64,000 nucleotides of DNA. Origin: Affinundibacterium nitidum (lineage in GTDB: Bacteria; Pseudomonadota; Gammaproteobacteria; Burkholderiales; Burkholderiaceae_D). Position 1 is the first letter of the stretch. The number at the start of each line of letters is the position of its first letter. The notes beneath the pieces are model-generated. The model was not told the origin of the DNA. It saw only the letters and a program-made list of their open reading frames with translations, and ran no database searches. Shown piece by piece: positions 28,484 to 37,588 of this stretch. The stretch lies in the NCBI RefSeq assembly GCF_014284155.1, contig NZ_JACOFZ010000003.1:186001-250000 (forward strand). The letters are read 5' to 3'. A program made the position numbers and the translations under genes.

Positions 28484-30472
28484 TTATCGATCTCGCGTCA
28501 TAGAAGAAATCGAAGCCATACTTTCTGCTGCATCGCGAATATCACCATCTCGGACGATACTACGTCGCAAGAAATGCGGCCTATGCTTGACCTCTTCAAA
28601 AATCTTAGCGATGTATTCACCAATTAAACTGACAGCGAGCAAGGTACTAGAACCAAAAAATAGCTCAACCAAAATTACGGTCGTCAAACCGCGTGGTACG
28701 AGTTCAGGAAACAGAATACGGAAACCGATTTGGAACAAAATCACAAAACAGACCGTTACAAAAATCACTGCACTAAAGGCCGACAGCACATTTAACGGTG
28801 TATTGCTAAATGACAGTATTCCTTTTTTTGCCCAACCAATGTTCTTCAAGAAGTTATTCGTACTACGGCCAAACATGCGTTCGGGTCGGATATAGTCAAC
28901 ACCGGTTTGTTTGAACCCCGCAAAAGCGCGAATACCCCGTAAGAAAAGATCACGCTCTGGAAATTGCAACATGCAACGTACCACACGTTTATCGATCAAA
29001 GAAAAATCACCTGCATCGTGTGGGATCTTCAAGTAGGAGAAGGCATCGAACAAACGATAAAACAATTTATAGGCCAAACTCATATACCAGGAGGCTTCGC
29101 GTTTTACGCGGCGACCATACACCACGTCATACCCAGCACGCCATTCACGAATAAAATCAGCGATCAACTCTGGTGGGTCTTGTAAGTCACCATCGAGCAA
29201 GACACAAGCATTTTTACTGGCGAGCTCCATACCACTCTTGAAGGCTGCCTGTGAACCAAAGTTGCGCGAATGACTAATGCCCAAGACACGGCGATCATTT
29301 TTAGAAATCCGACGAATCACTTCTTCAGAATCATCTGGGCTGCAATCATTCACGAAGATAATCTCATAGTCAACGCCGGCCTTTACAAAGGTATCGGTCA
29401 GACGTTGATACATGATGGGTATAGCTTGTGCATCTTTGTAGCAAGCAATGATGGCTGTAACACTGTAGTGACGGTCCAAGCTATCTTGCTTACTGGAAGA
29501 TAAATACGCCTTTGGATCAGCGAGCTTCACAAACCAGTCGCGCATCCGGATTAAGCCATCTTCCAAACTCGTTCTAGCTTGCCAGCCAAAATGTTTGTGC
29601 GCCTTAGTTGGATTAGCGAACCATGACTGCACATCCCAACTGCGTGCAGGCATACTGAATTCAGGCGCAGTTTTGATGTCAAATAATTTCTGCGTGATAC
29701 CCGCTAATTCACCAATCGTCACACATCGACCGGATCCGATGTTGAAAGATTCCCCATAGATTGCTGGCTCGAGTTGTAAAGCCGCATCGATAAAAGCCTC
29801 ACAGCAATCGTCGATGTACACAAAGTCGCGCGAAATATTGGGATCAACAAACGGTGGCAATTGGCCCTCGACTGCTTTGCTGACCAAAGTTGGCACTAAG
29901 CGGGCTGGATCTTCCAGCGGGCCATAAATCGAATACAAACGAAGATTAACGCAAGGGAGGCGATGTACTTTTCCTTTGAAATGGATCAGATCTGCTACTG
30001 CACACTTCGATACCGAATAATGGCTGTTTGGGGCAGTTACCGATGTTTCATCAGGTCCACTGCTGATGTTCCCATATTCCGACGATGAACCAGCGTGAAC
30101 ATAGGCGTGTATGCCACGTTTAGAAAGCATTTCCATCAAACTGACAGCGACGTTGACGTTGGTCCGATAAATCAAGTCAACATCATTTTGAAATGAATAA
30201 GCGCCGTAAGAAACGCAATCGAAAATTGTTAATGGGTGTACGTTATCGAGTAATACTTCGACATTGGCTGCCACCATCAAATCACATAACAAGACATTTT
30301 CTTCAGGCAAGCCGTCTAGGCGCCAAGCCGGCAGTTTTGAACACGTACCATAGACGTCATCGCGATACTGCAACAACATGCGCATTAAATTGGCACCGAT
30401 AAAACCACTCGCACCGAGTACCAAAATCGGCCCTTGCAAACCCTGTATTTTTCTTTTGATGTCGTCGTTCAT
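28484..30472 (-). CDS. Fusion: NAD-dependent sugar epimerase/dehydratase + polyprenyl-phosphate glycosyltransferase
   Basis: A 662-residue two-domain protein. Residues about 15-325 form an extended short-chain dehydrogenase with the nucleotide-binding loop GASGFIG (20-26) and the catalytic Tyr152-xxx-Lys156, as in nucleotide-sugar epimerases and dehydratases. Residues about 335-560 form a family 2 glycosyltransferase (NDCSPDDS near 375; DGDLQDPPE at 427-435). Two membrane helices follow, the last near 600-635, exactly as in GtrB/DPM-type polyprenyl-phosphate sugar transferases. One chain would thus make a nucleotide sugar and load it onto the lipid carrier. The two halves are normally separate genes. 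GGGAATAATGGA precedes the ATG. No stop or frameshift lies at the joint. Confidence 0.92.
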   Translation of the reverse strand: MNDDIKRKIQGLQGPILVLGASGFIGANLMRMLLQYRDDVYGTCSKLPAWRLDGLPEENVLLCDLMVAANVEVLLDNVHPLTIFDCVSYGAYSFQNDVDLIYRTNVNVAVSLMEMLSKRGIHAYVHAGSSSEYGNISSGPDETSVTAPNSHYSVSKCAVADLIHFKGKVHRLPCVNLRLYSIYGPLEDPARLVPTLVSKAVEGQLPPFVDPNISRDFVYIDDCCEAFIDAALQLEPAIYGESFNIGSGRCVTIGELAGITQKLFDIKTAPEFSMPARSWDVQSWFANPTKAHKHFGWQARTSLEDGLIRMRDWFVKLADPKAYLSSSKQDSLDRHYSVTAIIACYKDAQAIPIMYQRLTDTFVKAGVDYEIIFVNDCSPDDSEEVIRRISKNDRRVLGISHSRNFGSQAAFKSGMELASKNACVLLDGDLQDPPELIADFIREWRAGYDVVYGRRVKREASWYMSLAYKLFYRLFDAFSYLKIPHDAGDFSLIDKRVVRCMLQFPERDLFLRGIRAFAGFKQTGVDYIRPERMFGRSTNNFLKNIGWAKKGILSFSNTPLNVLSAFSAVIFVTVCFVILFQIGFRILFPELVPRGLTTVILVELFFGSSTLLAVSLIGEYIAKIFEEVKHRPHFLRRSIVRDGDIRDAAESMASISSMTRDR

Positions 30473-30494
30473 TCCATTATTCCCAATTGGCGAT

Positions 30495-31400
30495 TTAGCC
30501 TAAGATCGCTTTTAATACGTGGTTGGCATCGATATTTGACTCTTGGCGGTGATACACCTGCGAGCCGTAGAATCCGGAAGGATATCCTTGCGCGCAAAAA
30601 TGTTGAAAGGTGGCAGGGGCAATCGCTTGCGCATGCAAACGCGCCAATAAGTGATGGCCAGCGCTGCCGTGGGCGACATGCTCCTCAACCACCACAAGCG
30701 AACGACCCGCCTTGATTTCTTGAATCATGAGCTCCGGCAATTCATCGAGTCCGGCGGGCATTTCCGTCAACACCCACAAACTCGGACGTTTACTCGGCGC
30801 AAGCGCCAATAAGGGCGCGATATAAGATCCAACCAAAGGGCCAATCACTACTAATACCGGGCCTTCTCCTTCAAGCAGCTGCCGCCATGGCGCATAGGCT
30901 GGCAAGACGAAATCTTTAGGTTTTTCACACCGACCAAGTCGCAGATAAGCGGGTTCCGGTGTTGTCGCCATACGTCGTACTGCATGTTCAACATCTTCGG
31001 CAAAAGCAGGCACATGAACGTTCATGCCCTGCAAAGTGAGCATCACGCCATAGTCTTCAATCGCATGGTGGGAAGACCCCATCGAACCGTAGGCATAGCC
31101 ACCGCCGTTACCCACCAGTTTGACGGGCAGTTTGTTTAAGCAAACATCGTTACGAATTTGTTCAAACGGTCTCGCGTAAATGAATGGGGCAATGCTATAG
31201 GCCCAAGTTTGCACACCCATCTTGCTCATACCAGCCGCAACCGAAACGATGTTTTGCTCTGAGATGCCACCGTTAATAAACCATTTGCCGAGTTTATCGC
31301 GTACTGGCTCTAAGGCCATGAACCCAAGGTCACCTGTGATGAAGGCGTATTCTTGCTCTTCAAAGAGTTTTTGCCACACGACGCTCGCTGCGTTTCTCAT
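30495..31400 (-). CDS. Transketolase C-terminal subunit
   Basis: A 301-residue cytoplasmic protein matching the pyrimidine-binding and C-terminal domains of transketolase-like enzymes. Recognisable parts are FINGGISEQNIVSVAAGMSK near residues 37-56, with the Glu that activates thiamine diphosphate, the loop GGGYAYGSMGSSHHAIEDYG, and a C-terminal domain with a five-strand Rossmann-like pattern. It must pair with the N-terminal subunit, whose gene overlaps its ATG by four bases (ATGA); GAGG lies five bases upstream. Housekeeping transketolase is a single long chain in most proteobacteria, so this split pair is probably a dedicated pathway enzyme making or altering the sugar of the adjoining glycan operon. 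Confidence 0.9.
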   Translation of the reverse strand: MRNAASVVWQKLFEEQEYAFITGDLGFMALEPVRDKLGKWFINGGISEQNIVSVAAGMSKMGVQTWAYSIAPFIYARPFEQIRNDVCLNKLPVKLVGNGGGYAYGSMGSSHHAIEDYGVMLTLQGMNVHVPAFAEDVEHAVRRMATTPEPAYLRLGRCEKPKDFVLPAYAPWRQLLEGEGPVLVVIGPLVGSYIAPLLALAPSKRPSLWVLTEMPAGLDELPELMIQEIKAGRSLVVVEEHVAHGSAGHHLLARLHAQAIAPATFQHFCAQGYPSGFYGSQVYHRQESNIDANHVLKAILG

Positions 31401-32227
31401 GCTTGCCTCACTTCATTCTGTGCTTGAACGAATTGTTCAGCCGTGAGCGGCAAGTAATGCCATTCCATTTTCGCTTCCATAAAAGACACGCCCTTACCTT
31501 TAATAGTATTGAGCAAAATCACTTGAAAGCCTTGCTCTGGCGTGGCCAACAATTCTTGAAGAGCAGCTGGCCGATGTCCATCTAACTCTCGTACCGTAGC
31601 ACCAAAGGCTTCAATTCGTTGTCGCAACCCAGCCATCGAAGCGACTTCTGTGGTGGAACCGAAACCTTGCAAACCATTGACGTCAACTAACACCGTCAAG
31701 CGGTCTAAGTTTTGATGGGCAGCGAAGATCAAAGCTTCCCAATTTGAGCCCTCTTGCCACTCACCGTCGGACATTAAACAATACACACGGCCTGGCTGAT
31801 CTTGTAATTGTTTTCCTTTCGCCATCCCAGCTGCGACTGGGAAGCCGTGCCCTAAAGAACCAGTCGCCACCGCGATTTCCGGCATCCATCCCGCAACAGG
31901 ATGGCCTGCCAAATGGGTGTGATCTTTATGAAATTGCTGCAAATCGGTATCGCTCAGACGTCCTATCGACCACAGCCCAATATACAAAGCGCCCACTGAG
32001 TGGCCTTTTGATAATACGAACTGATCAGCTGGCTGCATCACAAAATGATGCAAAAAAAGGATGGCGTCGAGACAAGATAAATTACCGCCGATATGTCCAA
32101 CCTTGCTTTCATAGTGCATCTGCAAGAGTCGTAGTCGAGCTGCACGTTGAATTTCAGGGAAGCGCGCGTAATCGTCACGGCTGACGCTGTGCTTGGTGTG
32201 CGGGCTGGCGGTGTGATTGGCAGTCAT
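31397..32227 (-). CDS. Transketolase N-terminal subunit
   Basis: A 276-residue thiamine-diphosphate-binding subunit. Conserved elements are GHIGGNLSCLDAILFLHHF near residues 42-60, LSKGHSVGALYIGLW near 73-87, and the cofactor motif MSDGEWQEGSNWEALIFAAH (the GDG-type motif, here SDG), with VDVNGLQGFGST after it. It is the promoter-proximal gene of a six-gene minus-strand operon. The two halves together would make a two-carbon ketol or similar transfer. I see no strong ribosome binding site before the ATG at 32227, but the conserved part begins close behind it and no better start exists. Confidence 0.9.
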   Translation of the reverse strand: MTANHTASPHTKHSVSRDDYARFPEIQRAARLRLLQMHYESKVGHIGGNLSCLDAILFLHHFVMQPADQFVLSKGHSVGALYIGLWSIGRLSDTDLQQFHKDHTHLAGHPVAGWMPEIAVATGSLGHGFPVAAGMAKGKQLQDQPGRVYCLMSDGEWQEGSNWEALIFAAHQNLDRLTVLVDVNGLQGFGSTTEVASMAGLRQRIEAFGATVRELDGHRPAALQELLATPEQGFQVILLNTIKGKGVSFMEAKMEWHYLPLTAEQFVQAQNEVRQA

Positions 32228-32671
32228 GCAGTTGTAGGCTTTATGGCGCGAGTGATTCGAACGTTGTACCAGAGGGCAAAGTCTTATTCATCTCTTTGGT
32301 ACAACAGATTTTTAGGGCTTACACAGAAAATTGCGCTCGCTAGAATCTGGCCTCGATTGCTTGAGTCGGGATGCATCGCCGATGGCAGTACATCTGCACG
32401 CCGAGGCGAACGCAACCAAGCCAGCGTCTGTTTTTTGTCAGTCCTAATATTGTTCGATTATCCTTTAGTCGCCATAGAGCAACAAGTAATCTTTGCGGAA
32501 AACGCGCTTTTCTTTGTCTTTACGCTACTTCCTAAGCTTAGGGCATGATACTTCCGCCACATTGCTTCGACAACACACGATGCTTACCGAGGAATTAGAT
32601 GAAGGCTAACCACTGGAAGGCTAAGGGGGGAAAGGGGGCGACACTGATCGTGTGCCCCATCTTGATTCGTT
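32228..32671. other. Intergenic region upstream of the glycan operon (444 bp)
   Basis: This region lies between the 3' end of the DUF805 gene and the start of the glycan operon, both on the minus strand, so it should hold the operon promoter. No consensus promoter is obvious. Close to the DUF805 stop, at 32635-32660, GGGGCACAC and GTGTCGCCCC (minus strand) can pair with one bulge, but a C-rich run follows instead of a U-tract, so it is at best a weak terminator. A 133-codon plus-strand frame overlapping the transketolase start has no ribosome binding site and is not called. Confidence 0.5.
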
Positions 32672-33253
32672 TTAATCTGGTGCGACGACCGTACGCGCTT
32701 CAGCTGCCTTAGCGCGATCTTTATAATCTTTATAAGCTGGGAGTGCTACCGCAGCCAAAATACCGACGACGAAGATCAACGGGAACATGAGTCCTCCAAT
32801 AATGACCCCGGCTGAATTCTTACAAGGTGCAGGACCATAGGAGTTACCGCCTTTAGTCCCTGGCGCAAACACCAAATACAAACCAAAAAAGAAGTTGAGG
32901 AAAGGGATAATCATCATTATTCCCCACCACCCCGACTGATCAAGATCATTCAGACGGCGTTTTACATAGGTAAAGGTCGCAGTGAACATCGTGCCAATGA
33001 AGACAACGAAACCAATAATGCTCAATACACCGATCAATCCAAAATTAGGCGTGGAATCCATACTCAGCGCGCTAACGATAGCCGTAGCGATGCCCGCCAC
33101 CATATAAATGAGTATCGTGGCAGCCAAATGGTAAGCCAAATACCGTAGGCGACCGATACGACCTGAGAAAGAAAAAATCTGCGGTTCGTAAGTTTCGTCC
33201 TTCGTCGGCTCTTGGCTCAAATCGGCCTGCGGTGCTGAATATAAATTCTCCAA
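32672..33253 (-). CDS. DUF805 family membrane protein with pilin-like C-terminal segment
   Basis: A 193-residue protein. After a soluble start (ENLYSAPQADL) it has the DUF805 core: FSFSGRIGRLRYLAY near residue 28, several membrane helices, and RLNDLDQSGWWGIMMIIPF near 104, which is diagnostic. After the usual end comes one more hydrophobic segment reading GILAAVALPAYKDYKDRA, which closely resembles the N-terminal helix of type IV pilins. The ribosome binding site AGGAG sits directly against the ATG at 33259 but six bases before the in-frame TTG at 33253, so TTG is the likelier start. It is a single gene, divergent from the patatin-like gene. Confidence 0.85.
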   Translation of the reverse strand: MENLYSAPQADLSQEPTKDETYEPQIFSFSGRIGRLRYLAYHLAATILIYMVAGIATAIVSALSMDSTPNFGLIGVLSIIGFVVFIGTMFTATFTYVKRRLNDLDQSGWWGIMMIIPFLNFFFGLYLVFAPGTKGGNSYGPAPCKNSAGVIIGGLMFPLIFVVGILAAVALPAYKDYKDRAKAAEARTVVAPD

Positions 33254-33542
33254 CGTCATCTCCTAACAATTGTCGATAAAAAAATAAGGCCTATGCGAAT
33301 TGGCAGTGAGCACGGGAATGCCATATTTGCTCCATGCATCATCAATACAGTTCAACCTAAACCCTGGATAAAAGGGCAACAGTATGATTCAAGATTAAAT
33401 TTTAAACAATGTCGTTCTGCAAAGTTCTGATGAATCCAACACGGAACCGCCTATAATCTTACACAAGCAAAAACTGCTGCAACGGATCACACCAGCATCA
33501 AGAAGTCGCAGCACCAGCAATTTATTTTTCCGCTTTTCACCT

Positions 33543-35831
33543 ATGAAAACACATTCTTTCTCGCGTGTTGCTTGCGCCGTACTGGCTGCACTGATTTGTA
33601 TGCCTAGCGCGTCGGCTTTAGCCCAGACGCCAATCAGCCAGCCGCAAACAAACACCGCAACTCCTGCAGTTAAGCGACCAAAGATTTGTCTGGTGCTTTC
33701 GGGTGGCGGTGCCCGTGGTTTCGCGCATATCGGCGTGCTGAAGCAATTGGAAGCCCTACGTATTCCCATCGATTGCGTGACGGGTACGAGTATGGGTGCA
33801 GTTATTGGTGGCCTTTACGCTTCAGGCATGAGCGCCAACGAGATCGAAAAGCGTATTGTTAAACTGAAGCTGAACGATATCGCTGTCGATCGAGTCGAAC
33901 GCACCATTGTTCCACATGCATTGCGTGAGGAAGATAAACAATACCCACTCGGTGCGACGATGGGCTTAAGTGCAAATGGCGTACGTTTGCCCAATGGCGC
34001 TGTGCAGGCAACGCAGTTCTTAGAGCTTTTACACAACTGGACAGCACATCTCAAAAGCGATGTTGACTTTGACGACTTGCCAGTGCCTTTCCGTGCCGTC
34101 GCTACCAATTTGGAAACGGGCAAAACTGTCGTCTTCAATAAGGGGCCTCTGCATTTGGCCATTCGCGCCAGTATGGCGGCGCCAGGTATGTTTGCACCAG
34201 TAGAGATTGATGGTGAATTACTGACTGATGGCGGCTTAGTCAAGAACTTACCTGTTGATTTGGCGAAGCAAATGGGTGCGGATGTCATTATCGCGGTAAA
34301 TATAGGCACGCCTTTACTACCGCGTACACAGTTGTCGTCGTTGATCAATGTGAGCCAACAAATGGTGAATATCCTCACCGAACAAAATGTCGAACAACAA
34401 AAAGCCTTATTGACACCCGATGATATTTTGATCGAGCCTAATCTCGGCGATATCAGTTTTGTTGACTTTGGACGCTCTGCGCAAGCATCGGACATCGGCA
34501 ATAAAGCCGCGATCGCGATGCGTGAGAAATTAATGCCTTATAGCGTGAGCAAAGCGGAATATGCGGCCCATTTGAAACATGACCCAGATGCCGAGCTGCC
34601 ACCGATCAAAATTGGTTTCGTCGAGGTGACCTCGAATGGCGTTATTCCTGAGCGCGAAATTCGACGTCAAGTCGACGTCAAAGAGGGTACGCCGTATAAC
34701 GCCGAAGAAATTAATCTCAAGCTCGCCAAACTCAATCTCACCCGAGAATACGATGGCATCACTCATGAACTCGTTCAGCGTGACGGCGAGTATGGCGTTA
34801 AAATTCGAGCGAATGAACGCAACTGGGGACCACACTACTTGCGCTTTGGCTTGGCCTTATCGAGCGGATTTGAAGGCACCGGTGGCTTCCGTTTACAAGT
34901 GGGCCATAGTCGCCCTTGGATCAATGAAAGCGGCATGGAATGGCGCAACGACTTAGAGTTTGGTAACACCCTACACCTCCGCAGTGAACTACGACAACCG
35001 GTATCGGAAGATCGTAGTCGAATGATTGCACCCTATATTGAAGCCAATAACAACACGCGCAATATTTATCGTGGCGAAACCCGCGTCGCCGAATACGACT
35101 TCAAGCAAGGACGCATCGGTCTTGATTACATAGGCGACATTGGAGAACGTGGTAGCCTCGGCGAGTATCGCTTTGGTGTCGAAGCCAAACATTACAAAGT
35201 GCGCCCGAAACTTGGTCAACTCCAAATTAATATCGATCAAGAAAATACCAGCGTCGCAGCACTACCTGGTGTCAACTTACATCAAGGCGGCCTGAAAGCC
35301 AGCGTCTCTGTTGACCAATTAAGTGACCCTGCATTTCCACGCCACGGCTACGCCTACAACGGTGAAATTTTCATTGGTAGAAATATAGGCGGCGAGCGTT
35401 ACCAAGAATTAAGCTTGAACACGACCTGGGCAAAAAGCTGGGACAGTCATAGCCTCAATCTCAAATTCAGTACCGCGGGTTTATTCTTACCCAACAAAGA
35501 TATGCTGGGTTTAGGTCCGACTTTGGGTGGTTTCCAACAGTTGTCAGCGTATCAGCCCGATCAATTTTCCGGCAATTTCAAACTCTATGGTAGTGCGACC
35601 TATCTGTACCGTGCATTAAGATTCGACCTTGCGGGACAAAGCTTATTCATGGGAAGTAGCTTTGAATTTGGCAACGTATGGGACGATAGTAGTCAAATAT
35701 CTTTCGGCAAAACACGCAAAAGCCTCAGTCTATTTGCAGGCTTCAATAGCTTCATGGGACCGATGCATGTGGGCTTTGCAGTCGGTCCGAATGGTGTGAA
35801 AAATTTGTTTTTCCAAGTTGGGCGCCAGTAA
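33543..35831 (+). CDS. Patatin-like phospholipase with POTRA and Omp85-type barrel (PlpD-like, type Vd)
   Basis: A 762-residue exported protein. A signal peptide (CAVLAALICMPSASALAQ) precedes a patatin lipase domain with the oxyanion loop GGGARG (54-59), nucleophile Ser83 in GTSMG and the dyad Asp229 in DGG. A POTRA-like segment follows near residues 355-420 (IPEREIRRQVDVKEGTPYN). A C-terminal beta-barrel region of the bacterial surface antigen type ends the protein, with GNVWDDSS and a final FQVGRQ. The layout equals that of PlpD of Pseudomonas aeruginosa, where a phospholipase passes the outer membrane through its own 16-strand barrel. The dyad is intact, so an active enzyme is likely. Whether the lipase is surface-exposed or periplasmic is inference. 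Confidence 0.92.
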   Translation: MKTHSFSRVACAVLAALICMPSASALAQTPISQPQTNTATPAVKRPKICLVLSGGGARGFAHIGVLKQLEALRIPIDCVTGTSMGAVIGGLYASGMSANEIEKRIVKLKLNDIAVDRVERTIVPHALREEDKQYPLGATMGLSANGVRLPNGAVQATQFLELLHNWTAHLKSDVDFDDLPVPFRAVATNLETGKTVVFNKGPLHLAIRASMAAPGMFAPVEIDGELLTDGGLVKNLPVDLAKQMGADVIIAVNIGTPLLPRTQLSSLINVSQQMVNILTEQNVEQQKALLTPDDILIEPNLGDISFVDFGRSAQASDIGNKAAIAMREKLMPYSVSKAEYAAHLKHDPDAELPPIKIGFVEVTSNGVIPEREIRRQVDVKEGTPYNAEEINLKLAKLNLTREYDGITHELVQRDGEYGVKIRANERNWGPHYLRFGLALSSGFEGTGGFRLQVGHSRPWINESGMEWRNDLEFGNTLHLRSELRQPVSEDRSRMIAPYIEANNNTRNIYRGETRVAEYDFKQGRIGLDYIGDIGERGSLGEYRFGVEAKHYKVRPKLGQLQINIDQENTSVAALPGVNLHQGGLKASVSVDQLSDPAFPRHGYAYNGEIFIGRNIGGERYQELSLNTTWAKSWDSHSLNLKFSTAGLFLPNKDMLGLGPTLGGFQQLSAYQPDQFSGNFKLYGSATYLYRALRFDLAGQSLFMGSSFEFGNVWDDSSQISFGKTRKSLSLFAGFNSFMGPMHVGFAVGPNGVKNLFFQVGRQ

Positions 35832-35911
35832 CACAAGCAAAGATTTTGAAAAATCCAGATAAGAATGCAACGCTAACATACGATCAACACAAACCATCAA
35901 GGTTTCATGTC

Positions 35912-37588
35912 ATGAGAAAACGCTTCTTCTTTGTCTCAACAAACTCGATCTTTCGCAGCATCGTTTTACTAGGCTTACTTTGCTGCACGTCGCTTTCAAC
36001 AGCAATCGAAGTAGCGACTTCTGCAGCCAGCGCTCCGGTTTCGGCAGCAAGTAACACTTTAGCTGCAACCAGCACCAACAAAGAGGTTAGTCTCAATTTA
36101 CTCAATCGCGAGATTATCAACTTACATGCTACCGTGCTCGGCATCGAACCAGAGGAACGCGTCCGTCGTGCGCAAAAACGCATACAACAGCAACTCGCCA
36201 TACCGGGCGAACATCAGATCAGTATCGCCGATATGCCGCCAGGCAAATTAATTCAAATCGATGGAGCAGGTAGCTTCTATATCGCTCCCGACGACGTTGA
36301 TCCGTTTCAGCAAGAGACCTTAGATTCAATCAGCAAACAAGCTGCTGCGCGTATCAGTTTAGTTCTCAAAGAAACGCAAGAAAGCCGCAGTCTAGATCGT
36401 ATGCTGCGAGCTAGCGCGTATGCGGCTGGAGCTAGTTTGATTTTCGCTATACTGCTGTGGCTGGTTTTTAAGATTCGACGCGCCATCCTCAGTAAAATTT
36501 TGCTGCTCGCACGCGAGAAACTCGACAGCCATCAATTGGTACAAGCGAACCTAATTCAACGTACCCATATTCAAACTGCTCTGCGACGCCTAATGCAAGT
36601 ATTGTCATGGCTAGTGATCTTTTTACTTAGTTATGAGTGGTTAAGCTTTGTCTTGTCGCAATTCCCGTTTACTCGGCCACTGGGAGAGCAGCTCAACAAC
36701 TACTTATTTGACTTATTCAGTACGATCGCTAATGCCACGCTCAAAGCTATCCCTGGCATTATCACCGCCTGCATTATCTTTTTCTTGGCTCGTCTAGTGG
36801 TTCAGGGTTTTAACGCCTTCTTTGATCGCGTGGAGAACGGCAGCATCCACATTTCGTGGCTCGGTGCCGATGTAGTAACACCGACACGCCGCATTACCAA
36901 AGTAGCGATTTGGCTGTTCGCTTTAACCATGACTTACCCCTACCTGCCTGGCTCAGGCACGGAGGCTTTTAAAGGTGTCTCAGTCTTGGTCGGCTTAATG
37001 ATTTCGCTTGGCTCATCGAGTTTGATTGCGCAAGCGGCCAGTGGTTTAATCCTGACTTATTCCAGAATCTATCGCAAAGGTGAATTCATCCACGTCAACG
37101 GTCATGAAGGCACGATCACAGATTTAGGCATGTTCACCACGCGTATTCGTAATGGGATGGGCTTAGAGATCACCCTGCCGAATGCCTTGGTGCTCAGCAA
37201 TGTCACGAAGAACTACTCTCGTGCGGTCGAAGGTCGTGGATTTGTAATCGACACCAAAGTCACCATTGGCTACGACACACCTTGGCGCCAAGTCGAAGCG
37301 ATGCTAGTCGAAGCCGCACGCAGAACACCCAATATCTTGAGTGAACCATCGCCCAAAGTGTTCCAAACCGCACTCTCCGATTTTTACCCTGAATACCTAT
37401 TGATATGCCATGCGGTGCCCACCGAACCCATGCCCCGAGCTCAGGTCATGAGCTCTCTACATGCCAATATTCAAGATGTCTTCAATGAATATAACGTACA
37501 GATTATGTCGCCGCATTACTTGGGCGACCCTGAGAAAGAGAAAGTCGTACCCAAAGAAGGCTGGTATCGTGCACCTGCGAAAGAATAA
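35912..37588 (+). CDS. MscS-type mechanosensitive ion channel family protein
   Basis: A 558-residue inner-membrane protein. A signal-like N-terminus (IVLLGLLCCTSLSTA) and a periplasmic domain of about 130 residues come first. Four to five membrane helices follow, with the pore-lining helix near residues 360-395 (GVSVLVGLMISLGSSSLIAQAASGLILTYSR) and the cytoplasmic beta-domain GEFIHVNGHEGTITDLGMFT after it. The last helix and the downstream beta-domain are the MscS core; the extra periplasmic part puts it with the larger MscS paralogues. The frame opens at a TTG at 35846, but the ATG at 35912 gives a proper signal segment. It follows the patatin gene by 80 bases on the same strand and may share its transcript. 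Confidence 0.91.
   Translation: MRKRFFFVSTNSIFRSIVLLGLLCCTSLSTAIEVATSAASAPVSAASNTLAATSTNKEVSLNLLNREIINLHATVLGIEPEERVRRAQKRIQQQLAIPGEHQISIADMPPGKLIQIDGAGSFYIAPDDVDPFQQETLDSISKQAAARISLVLKETQESRSLDRMLRASAYAAGASLIFAILLWLVFKIRRAILSKILLLAREKLDSHQLVQANLIQRTHIQTALRRLMQVLSWLVIFLLSYEWLSFVLSQFPFTRPLGEQLNNYLFDLFSTIANATLKAIPGIITACIIFFLARLVVQGFNAFFDRVENGSIHISWLGADVVTPTRRITKVAIWLFALTMTYPYLPGSGTEAFKGVSVLVGLMISLGSSSLIAQAASGLILTYSRIYRKGEFIHVNGHEGTITDLGMFTTRIRNGMGLEITLPNALVLSNVTKNYSRAVEGRGFVIDTKVTIGYDTPWRQVEAMLVEAARRTPNILSEPSPKVFQTALSDFYPEYLLICHAVPTEPMPRAQVMSSLHANIQDVFNEYNVQIMSPHYLGDPEKEKVVPKEGWYRAPAKE

Noticed and set aside
32147-32548. 133-codon plus-strand frame overlapping the transketolase start
   Set aside because: It has no ribosome binding site, reads antisense through the start of a recognised gene, and its composition is not protein-like.
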